From an uncultured Alphaproteobacteria bacterium (GTDB taxonomy: Bacteria; Pseudomonadota; Alphaproteobacteria; CASFRQ01; SAAU01): 7,793 bases of DNA. The position numbers and the translations under genes are program-made. The stretch is taken from contig CASFRQ010000170.1 of NCBI GenBank assembly GCA_949296785.1, forward strand, positions 1-7,793, given 5' to 3'. Positions 1 to 4,469 of this stretch are shown here, in pieces (the first letter of the stretch is position 1; each line of letters opens with the position of its first letter). Under the pieces are notes generated by a model that saw only the letters and a program-made list of their open reading frames with translations, did not search any database and was not told the origin of the DNA.

Positions 1-500
1 AAATCTTCATCAGCGGAGTAAAAAACAGCAGTTTAAAAAAGCACTTGGGGAAGCAGAAAAGACATTTCTCTTCTGTTTGAAAAAATTCCCTCTTTTTTCA
101 TTTTTCCTCGTTTAACAAAAAATTCAGTATTTAACTTAAAAAACTGAATTTGATTATACTTGCGTGATTTTATCTCTTTTTATACATCCGCATTCTATTG
201 CGATAACATATCCATGCGATTTTTTGCCTTGTTCGTTGTAAAAGACTAATTGTATTTCCCCGGTAATTTTTTATCTTTATATTATAAATCCTTAATCAGA
301 ATTGAATATTGTTTTAAATTTCGGAAGAACCGCATAAAAAACAACCTCGCAAAGAAACAAAATTATTCAGGAATTCCCCTGTTCGGAATTTTATCAAAAT
401 AAACAAAAAACCCTCTAACAAACCGATATTTTTTATCAATGGTATCTTGATATTTTCCGCAAACGCTTCGGTACATGACAGTTTTGCAACAGGGCAGCTA
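1..500. other. AT-rich stretch without a recognisable gene
   Basis: This half-kilobase is clearly richer in A and T than the ribosomal genes to its right. I find no open frame in it that resembles a known protein. A frame of about 67 codons on the minus strand (314-517) begins with TTG, lacks a convincing ribosome binding site and has no family resemblance; it partly overlaps the end of the transposase relic. A 22-codon minus-strand frame (ATG at 101-99, stop at 35-33) follows GAGGAAAA, but is too short to support. Three small repeats are visible: an inverted repeat at 120-151, a short hairpin at 372-390 and a 12-base direct repeat at 454-520. The region may include the distal end of the decayed insertion sequence, or unrelated spacer. 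Confidence 0.6.
120..151 (-). terminator. AT-rich inverted repeat, possible weak terminator
   Basis: The arms AAATTCAGT (120-128) and ACTGAATTT (143-151) are perfectly complementary over 9 bp, with a 14-nt loop. Read on the minus strand, the stem runs into a total of six T (three of them in the stem). Read on the plus strand there is no T run. The stem is poor in G and C, so any termination would be weak. No gene that would need it is visible on either side. It could equally be a chance repeat in AT-rich DNA. Confidence 0.25.
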
Positions 501-520
501 TCAACTACTTTCCGCAAACG
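454..520. repeat. 12-base direct repeat TTTCCGCAAACG
   Basis: The same 12 bases occur at 454-465 and 509-520, 55 nt apart. The right copy codes for the last recognisable residues of the transposase relic (FAESS), in the minus direction. The left copy lies just beyond its stop. This could be a small duplication at the edge of the decayed element, or chance. Confidence 0.35.
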
Positions 521-936
521 GGATAAAATTCATTGTCATCTGGTTTTGTTCTGCCTTTTTTTCAATTGATTTCATATCTGATTTTTAATTCTTATGACTT
601 CTTCCTACCGTTACTCTAACATCAAAATTCTCAGCTGTAACATCATAACTTTGTATTTTTCCACCCTTCATATATCATCAGTTTCCTTTTGCTTTGAGAC
701 AATCCGTTATCAAGCTTACGGAATATTTTGCCAATATCTTCCATAACATATGAATATGCTTCAAGCAGACCTCTGTTTTTATAATACCCACCTTTTTCTC
801 GTCATACTTCTTCCTAAGTATGTTTCCTATATTTAAGCAATCTCCTCTTCCATAAAACGCCTTTCCGCAATATTTCAAGGCCAAAACAACAGAGCATTAA
901 AATTCATGCCGTTTGTGCTACAGTGCGTGTGTTCAT
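501..936 (-). pseudogene. decayed IS200/IS605-family transposase (TnpA, Y1 HUH) relic
   Basis: Reading from an ATG at 936-934 that follows AAGGAG at 7 nt, the frame is broken by stops and shifts, but the pieces align in order with short single-domain IS200-type TnpA proteins. The main piece (884-678) gives VLALKYCGKAFYG, then ILRKKYDEKKVGII, then EVCLKHIHML and AKYSVSLITDCLKAKG. These correspond to the family blocks HIVFAPKYRRKVFYG, ILRxLCExKGVEIIE, EVCPDHIHML and PKYSVSxxxGYLKGKS. The HIH at 750-758 is the metal-binding HUH motif. After a frame shift the minus strand reads LMIYEGWKNTKL and then, through stops, EF-stop-C where the family has EFWC. A last shifted piece reads MTMNFIPFAESS and ends at the TGA at 503-501. 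The region around the catalytic tyrosine is not readable as an intact helix. The family transposes single-stranded DNA through a tyrosine nuclease. This copy is certainly inactive. Assignment rests on my recall of family motifs, not on a search. Confidence 0.8.
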
Positions 937-1010
937 AAAAAAACTCCTTTGCTTTTATGAAGACTGTTGACAAACCGTCTCTACAATAACAGCAATGGAG
1001 TTTTTTTATG
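934..1010 (-). promoter_or_regulatory. inverted repeat masking the tnpA ribosome binding site and start
   Basis: The arms 934-952 and 992-1010 are complementary at 18 of 19 positions. On the minus strand the upstream arm is CATAAAAAAACTCCATTGC and the downstream arm is GCAAAGGAGTTTTTTTATG. The downstream arm holds the Shine-Dalgarno AAGGAG and the ATG of the transposase relic, so in an mRNA both would be paired. A second small stem sits inside the loop (961-968 with 973-980, 7 of 8). IS200 is known to carry two inverted repeats at its left end, of which the inner one hides the tnpA ribosome binding site. Position, orientation and content match that description. Because the arms contain A7 and T7, the structure could also act as a terminator. 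Confidence 0.75.
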
Positions 1011-1013
1011 TGC

Positions 1014-1057
1014 AAAGCCATAAGCTCTTTATATCCGAAAATCCAGCTCATGGGTTT
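1014..1057. repeat. second inverted repeat, probable IS200-like left-end hairpin
   Basis: CCATAAGCT (1018-1026) can pair with AGCTCATGG (1045-1053) over 9 bp, with one G-U pair when read on the minus strand. After one mismatch, AAA (1014-1016) pairs with TTT (1055-1057). The loop is 18 nt. It lies just outside the start-masking repeat, as expected for the outer left-end structure of an IS200-type element, which in IS200 blocks read-through transcription. The element boundary would then fall near 1057, directly against the operon terminator. No matching right-end hairpin was found, so the exact limits are unknown. Confidence 0.5.
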
Positions 1058-1060
1058 CTA

Positions 1061-1094
1061 AAAAAAACGCTCCGGGAAAAATTCTCCGGAGCGT
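1061..1094 (-). terminator. intrinsic terminator of the ribosomal operon
   Basis: On the minus strand ACGCTCCGG pairs perfectly with CCGGAGCGT (plus-strand positions 1086-1094 and 1067-1075), with a 10-nt loop. The stem is followed by seven T, the first of which closes the stem. It starts 16 nt after the rplQ stop codon. No T run follows on the plus strand, so it works in one direction only. This is the clear 3' end of the S13-S11-alpha-L17 transcript. Confidence 0.93.
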
Positions 1095-1110
1095 CTCTTA
1101 AAAAAGAAAT

Positions 1111-1653
1111 TTATTCGGCGTCCTTTTTCTCGTCTTTTTCCGCCGTTTTTTTCTTGGCAGGCGCCTTTTTGGCTTTCACGGCCTCTTCGGCAGTTTCCTT
1201 TTTCGCCGCTTTTTTGGCAGGCGCTTTTTCTTCCGTAACAGCCTCGGCATCTTCCGGCATCGTTACCGGACCGGAATCTTTCCCCTTAGCCGTAACATCC
1301 CTGTCAACCAGCTCAATCACCGCCATCGGCGCGCAGTCCCCGTAACGGAAACCGGCCTTCAGCACGCGCGTATAACCGCCGTTTCTCGTCGCATATCTGT
1401 CCACCAGAACGGAAAAAAGCTTGTCAACGGCAGACAAATCCCTCAAAAAGGCAATGGCTTGGCGCCTTTTGTGAAGCGTTTTTTCTCTGGAAGCGGTAAT
1501 CAGCTTTTCCACGATGGGACGCAGCTCTTTCGCTTTGGGCAGAGTCGTTTTAATCTGTTCGTGTTTGATGAGTGAAACGGCCATATTGGCAAACATGGAC
1601 CGACGATGAGCAATTGATTTATTTAATGTTCTTTTTGCAAAACCGTGACGCAT
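1111..1653 (-). CDS. rplQ: 50S ribosomal protein L17, with long Lys/Ala-rich tail
   Basis: L17 (bL17) is a 23S rRNA-binding protein near the polypeptide exit site. The 180-residue product begins MRHGFAKRTLN and keeps the family blocks HRRSMFANMAVSLIKHEQI (residues 16-34), TTLPKAKELRPIVEKLIT (36-53) and NGGYTRVLKAGFRYGDCAPM (91-110). The core ends at VDRDVTAKGKDSGP (116-129), as is usual in Alphaproteobacteria. Residues 130-180 form a low-complexity tail of Lys, Ala and Glu with repeated APAKK units, making it about 50 residues longer than the E. coli protein. I chose the ATG at 1653 because the homology starts there and AAAGGG lies 7 nt upstream; an extension to 1716 would add unrelated residues encoded by a hairpin. 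It is the last gene of the operon, 108 nt after rpoA, and ends 16 nt before the terminator. Confidence 0.96.
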   Translation of the reverse strand: MRHGFAKRTLNKSIAHRRSMFANMAVSLIKHEQIKTTLPKAKELRPIVEKLITASREKTLHKRRQAIAFLRDLSAVDKLFSVLVDRYATRNGGYTRVLKAGFRYGDCAPMAVIELVDRDVTAKGKDSGPVTMPEDAEAVTEEKAPAKKAAKKETAEEAVKAKKAPAKKKTAEKDEKKDAE

Positions 1654-1676
1654 TTTTATACCCTTTCTTTTCTGGT

Positions 1677-1755
1677 GTCTTGCGCACAAGACGGATAGTT
1701 GAAAGCCCGCTTCCACTTTTGCTTATGAAAAGCGGGCTGCCTTAACCCTTTAAGG
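1677..1755 (-). promoter_or_regulatory. three tandem hairpins in the rpoA-rplQ spacer
   Basis: Three perfect stem-loops fill 79 nt of the 108-nt spacer. In transcription order they are: CCTTAA-AGGG-TTAAGG (1755-1740); AGCCCGCTT with AAGCGGGCT around a 17-nt loop (1738-1704); and GTCTTG-TGCG-CAAGAC (1692-1677). None is followed by a real T run, so they are not ordinary terminators. The first begins 6 nt after the rpoA stop. The last ends 23 nt before the rplQ start, leaving its ribosome binding site free. Likely roles are RNA processing, protection of the rpoA 3' end, or binding of a regulator that separates alpha-subunit from L17 output. The stems are seen; the roles are inference. Confidence 0.6.
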
Positions 1756-1761
1756 ACTTTT

Positions 1762-2775
1762 TTAGAAGTTGTCTTCCAACCCTTTGGAAAGCGCTTCAAT
1801 ATTTTCCGGAGGCCATCCTTCCACCTGCATTCCCAGGTGCAACCCCATATTCGCCAGAACTTCTTTAATCTCGTTCAAAGACTTACGCCCGAAGTTCGGC
1901 GTCCGAAGCATTTCCGACTCCGTTTTTTGAACCAAATCCCCGATATAAACGATTTCGTCATTCTTCAGGCAATTGGCGGAACGAACCGACAATTCCAACT
2001 CGTCCACTTTCTTTAACAAGTAACGGCTGAACGGCAATTCTTCCTTCTTCTCTTCCTTGACTTCCTCTTCCGGTTCTTCAAAGTTGATAAACGGCTTGAA
2101 CTGTTCCTGTAAAATACGCGCCGCCAAAGCAACCGCGTCCTCCGGAGAAACGCTGCCGTTAGTCTCCACCGTTAAAGTTAATTTGTCATAGTCGGTTTTC
2201 TGTCCGACACGCGCGTTGGAAACCTTGTAAACAGCCCGTAAAACAGGACTGTAAATGGAATCCACGGGGATAAGGCCGATCGGGCTGTCTTCCGGCTTGT
2301 TCTGAATGGCCGGCACATATCCCTTGCCCGTTCCGACAATCATCTCAATATTGATGGAAGCGTCTTTATCCAAAGTGCAGATAACCAAATCCGGATTCAA
2401 AACTTCCACGCTTTGATTCGTCTCAATCTGAGAGGCCTTCACCTCGCCGGCTTCGTTCGCTTTCAGATAAATTCTGTACGGCCCGTCGCCGTCAACCCTC
2501 AAAGCCAATTGCTTAATATTCAAAACGATGTCCGTCACATCTTCGCGGACACCCGGAATTGACGAAAACTCATGCAAAACGCCGTCAATCTTAATCGCGT
2601 TCACCGCTCCGCCCTGCAAAGACGAAAGCAAAACCCGGCGAAGCGCGTTTCCCAATGTCAGTCCGAACCCTCTTTCCAAAGGCTCCACAACAATCGTCGC
2701 TTTACGGCCGTTCTCAATTTGTTCCACCTTCAAAGTGGACGGCTTAATCAATTCCTGCCAATTTTTCTGTATCAC
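1762..2775 (-). CDS. rpoA: DNA-directed RNA polymerase alpha subunit
   Basis: The alpha subunit dimerises to start RNA polymerase assembly, and its C-terminal domain binds UP elements and activators. The 337 residues form an N-terminal domain (about 1-232) with the signature ERGFGLTLGNALRRVLLSSL (34-53), a charged linker (232-247, almost all Glu and Lys) and a C-terminal domain (about 250-330). The latter has VRSANCL (264-270), which puts the DNA-contacting arginine at 265 as in E. coli, and the helix-hairpin-helix segment RTPNFGRKSLNEI. GWPPENIE near the end is typical of Alphaproteobacteria. Translation starts with GTG (2775-2773), with GGAG 7 nt upstream (2786-2783). It lies 113 nt after rpsK and 108 nt before rplQ, the two widest gaps in the alpha block, and both gaps hold hairpins. 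Confidence 0.98.
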   Translation of the reverse strand: MIQKNWQELIKPSTLKVEQIENGRKATIVVEPLERGFGLTLGNALRRVLLSSLQGGAVNAIKIDGVLHEFSSIPGVREDVTDIVLNIKQLALRVDGDGPYRIYLKANEAGEVKASQIETNQSVEVLNPDLVICTLDKDASINIEMIVGTGKGYVPAIQNKPEDSPIGLIPVDSIYSPVLRAVYKVSNARVGQKTDYDKLTLTVETNGSVSPEDAVALAARILQEQFKPFINFEEPEEEVKEEKKEELPFSRYLLKKVDELELSVRSANCLKNDEIVYIGDLVQKTESEMLRTPNFGRKSLNEIKEVLANMGLHLGMQVEGWPPENIEALSKGLEDNF

Positions 2776-2811
2776 GAGTAAACTCCTACTTTTACCTAAG
2801 ACTTTTATCCC

Positions 2812-2865
2812 GGGAAGTCAAGCTTCCCCATTCTAAAAAGCCCGTCCCAACCGCTGGCCCGGACG
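2812..2865 (-). promoter_or_regulatory. two hairpins in the rpsK-rpoA spacer
   Basis: In transcription order there is first CGTCC (2865-2861) pairing with GGACG (2847-2843), followed three bases later by five T (2839-2835). This is a weak attenuator-like layout. Next comes GGGAAG-CTTGA-CTTCCC (2828-2812), a perfect 6-bp stem with a 5-nt loop, ending 36 nt before the rpoA GTG. A TTGACT that overlaps the second hairpin could be a -35 element, but no good -10 follows at 16-18 nt. The spacer may tune or process the message between S11 and alpha. The stems are visible; the function is not. Confidence 0.4.
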
Positions 2866-2888
2866 ACGAATGAAACCCCTTATAAGGA

Positions 2889-3296
2889 TTACATCCGGCG
2901 GCGTTTACGAGGACGACATCCGTTATGCGGAATCGCCGTCACATCCCTGATGGAAGTGATGACAAAACCAACGGACTGCAAAGCCCTCAAAGCCGATTCA
3001 CGACCCGAGCCCGGCCCGCTGACCAGAACTTCAATCGTTTTCATTCCGTGCTCGGCCGCTTTGCGCCCGGCGTCTTCCGCCGTCACCTGCGCCGCGTACG
3101 GCGTAGATTTTCTGGAACCTTTAAACCCTTGAGCCCCCGCCGTAGACCAGGAAATCGTATTTCCCTGAGCATCGGTAATGGTTACCATCGTATTATTGAA
3201 TGTAGAACTCACATGAGCCACGCCAGAGGTGATGTTCTTTCTTTCGCGGCGTTTCTTTACAACGCGAGCCGCCGCCGTTTTACCTGCTTTAGCCAT
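2889..3296 (-). CDS. rpsK: 30S ribosomal protein S11
   Basis: S11 (uS11) sits on the platform of the small subunit, contacting 16S rRNA near the E site and the Shine-Dalgarno helix. The 135-residue product has the usual basic N-terminus (VVKKRRERKNI), the core GVAHVSSTFNNTMVTITDAQG (about 25-45) and STAGAQGFKGSRKSTPYAAQ (51-70), then VSGPGSGRESALRAL. It ends with IPHNGCRPRKRRRM. Most S11 proteins I recall have CRPPK at this point, so the second proline is replaced by arginine here. The ATG at 3296 is the only sensible start; its nearest purine-rich site (AAGGGAA) is about 11 nt away, longer than for its neighbours. It follows rpsM by 31 nt and is co-transcribed with it. Confidence 0.97.
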   Translation of the reverse strand: MAKAGKTAAARVVKKRRERKNITSGVAHVSSTFNNTMVTITDAQGNTISWSTAGAQGFKGSRKSTPYAAQVTAEDAGRKAAEHGMKTIEVLVSGPGSGRESALRALQSVGFVITSIRDVTAIPHNGCRPRKRRRM

Positions 3297-3327
3297 GAAC
3301 TTTAATGTTCCCTTCTTAAATCAAAAA

Positions 3328-3702
3328 TTAAACAGCTTTCTTCTTTCCCGCAATCGGTTTTGCAGGACCTTTTCTCGTGCGGGCGTTCGTATGCGTTCTC
3401 TGTCCTCTGACAGGCAACCCTTTACGATGCCGCAACCCTCTGTATGACCCCAAATCCATCAGGCGTTTGATATCCAAAGCCACCTTTCTGCGAAGGTCGC
3501 CTTCCACATGATACCCGCCGTCAATGATTTCGCGGATTTTCAAAACTTCGTCATCGGATAAATCGTTCACCCTCTTATTTTCGGCAATACCCGCTTTATC
3601 CAAGATCTCTTTTGCCTTTGCCCGACCGATTCCATAAATATATGTCAAGCCTATGCAGACTTGCTTGTTCGTCGGAATGTTTACACCTGCTATACGTGCC
3701 AA
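3328..3702 (-). CDS. rpsM: 30S ribosomal protein S13, TTG start
   Basis: S13 (uS13) lies in the head of the small subunit and bridges to the 50S. The 124-residue product reads MARIAGVNIPTNKQ, then YIYGIGRAKAKEIL (about 23-36), VEGDLRRKVALDIKRLMDLG (66-85) and GLRHRKGLPVRGQRTHTNAR (89-108), all diagnostic, followed by a basic tail. Translation must start at a TTG (3702-3700): it gives exactly the family N-terminus, GGAG lies 7 nt upstream (3713-3710), and an in-frame TGA (3723-3721) closes the frame before any ATG or GTG. TTG is unusual for so highly expressed a gene. The gene is first after the promoter in the adk-rpsM spacer, 103 nt downstream of adk. Confidence 0.97.
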   Translation of the reverse strand: MARIAGVNIPTNKQVCIGLTYIYGIGRAKAKEILDKAGIAENKRVNDLSDDEVLKIREIIDGGYHVEGDLRRKVALDIKRLMDLGSYRGLRHRKGLPVRGQRTHTNARTRKGPAKPIAGKKKAV

Positions 3703-3768
3703 GGTTTTTCTCCATCTATTTCATTAGTAAAAAAAATGAACGGCTGTTTCGCAATTCTCAAGGCGGGC

Positions 3769-3797
3769 AGTTTAATAAACTTTCTCGCCTTTGTCAA
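3769..3797 (-). promoter_or_regulatory. sigma70-like promoter for rpsM-rpsK-rpoA-rplQ
   Basis: On the minus strand a perfect -35 TTGACA (3797-3792), preceded by C as alphaproteobacterial promoters often are, is followed by a 17-nt spacer and a -10 TAAACT (3774-3769, four of six consensus bases). The next bases, GCCCGCC, form a GC-rich discriminator, a feature of promoters under ppGpp control. Transcription would start near 3763-3761, giving a leader of about 60 nt with a run of eight T but no clear hairpin. It lies in the longest gap of the upper block, so it can uncouple the alpha operon from the genes before it. Confidence 0.72.
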
Positions 3798-3805
3798 GAA
3801 CTACT

Positions 3806-4468
3806 CTATCCGCCAACCACTTTTTTTATCTTTTCACTCACCACATTGATGGGACCGGACCCATCAACACTCACTAACAGCCCTTTTTCCTCATAATAAG
3901 GAATAACCGGCATGGTCACGGCACGATAAATTTCCAACCTTTTCTGCACCGTTTCAAGATTGTCGTCCGCGCGCCGCACAAACTCTTTTCCGCCGCAAAC
4001 ATCACAGGCATCGCCCGCTTTCGGCGGATTAAACTTACCGTGGTACATAGAACCGCAACGAGCGCACGCGTACCGTCCGATAATTCTTTCTTCTATAAAA
4101 TTGTCCGGAACCTCCAGAAGCAAAACAACATCCAAAGAAAGCCCTTCTTCTTCCAAAATACGGGTCAAAGCTTCCGCCTGGCCCAAGCTTCTCGGAAAAC
4201 CGTCCAAAATAAACCCTTTTTCATGAACATCTCGCGTCTTCATCGTATGGGCGACGATTTCGCTGGACACCTCATCCGGAACCAAAGACCCTTTATCAAT
4301 TAAAGCCTTTACTTTTCGCCCCAACTCCGTATCCTCCGCGGAAACACGACGAAGCATTTCCCCGACGGAATAAGTCGGAATTCCCAAACGAGCCTGAAGA
4401 ATCTGCGCCTGCGTCCCTTTTCCGCTGCCCGGAGGGCCCATCATGACTATATGATTTTTAATGGTCAT
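3806..4468 (-). CDS. adk: adenylate kinase with four-cysteine (zinc-type) LID
   Basis: Adenylate kinase interconverts ATP plus AMP with two ADP in the cytosol. The 220-residue product has the P-loop GPPGSGKGTQ (11-20), the AMP-binding stretch with FILDGFPRS (86-94, Arg93), the LID (about 129-166) and the C-terminal helix. The LID carries Cys135, Cys138, Cys155 and Cys158 in the pattern C-x2-C-x16-C-x2-C, the layout of metal-binding adenylate kinases known from Gram-positive bacteria and some Alphaproteobacteria; E. coli lacks these cysteines. The ATG at 4468 lies one base after the secY stop (TAAAATG), so translation is probably coupled, as only a weak GGG precedes it. Position between secY and rpsM is usual for Alphaproteobacteria. 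Confidence 0.97.
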   Translation of the reverse strand: MTIKNHIVMMGPPGSGKGTQAQILQARLGIPTYSVGEMLRRVSAEDTELGRKVKALIDKGSLVPDEVSSEIVAHTMKTRDVHEKGFILDGFPRSLGQAEALTRILEEEGLSLDVVLLLEVPDNFIEERIIGRYACARCGSMYHGKFNPPKAGDACDVCGGKEFVRRADDNLETVQKRLEIYRAVTMPVIPYYEEKGLLVSVDGSGPINVVSEKIKKVVGG

Positions 4469-4469
4469 T

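Noticed and set aside
33..101. 22-residue minus-strand peptide after GAGGAAAA, with TATAAT upstream
   Set aside because: Too short, no good -35 element at proper spacing, and nothing downstream in the window to be a regulated gene.
314..517. 67-codon minus-strand frame with a hydrophobic stretch (LLEGFLFILIKF)
   Set aside because: TTG start without a good ribosome binding site, overlap with the transposase relic, AT-driven composition and no recognised family.
501..936. TGA read as tryptophan, because TGA falls where the family has Trp in the relic, and none of the eleven operon genes ends in TGA
   Set aside because: The real genes use TGG for Trp throughout, TAG and frameshifts also occur in the relic, and highly expressed genes favour TAA. 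Decay explains it.
934..1010. CRISPR repeat or miniature element on its own
   Set aside because: There are only two arms in inverted orientation, and they contain the tnpA Shine-Dalgarno and ATG, so they belong to the insertion sequence.
995..1345. Plus-strand frame of 116 codons antisense to the end of rplQ
   Set aside because: It is the shadow of the low-complexity L17 tail (Phe, Ala and Ser repeats opposite Lys/Ala codons), and its start lies in the inverted repeat of the IS relic.
1654..1716. N-terminal extension of L17 to 1716
   Set aside because: The extra 21 residues have no family match and are encoded by the hairpin spacer; the ATG at 1653 has its own ribosome binding site.
3703..3768. 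S4-type autoregulatory leader before rpsM
   Set aside because: The leader is about 60 nt and I could not find a convincing pseudoknot or long stem, only a T8 run.
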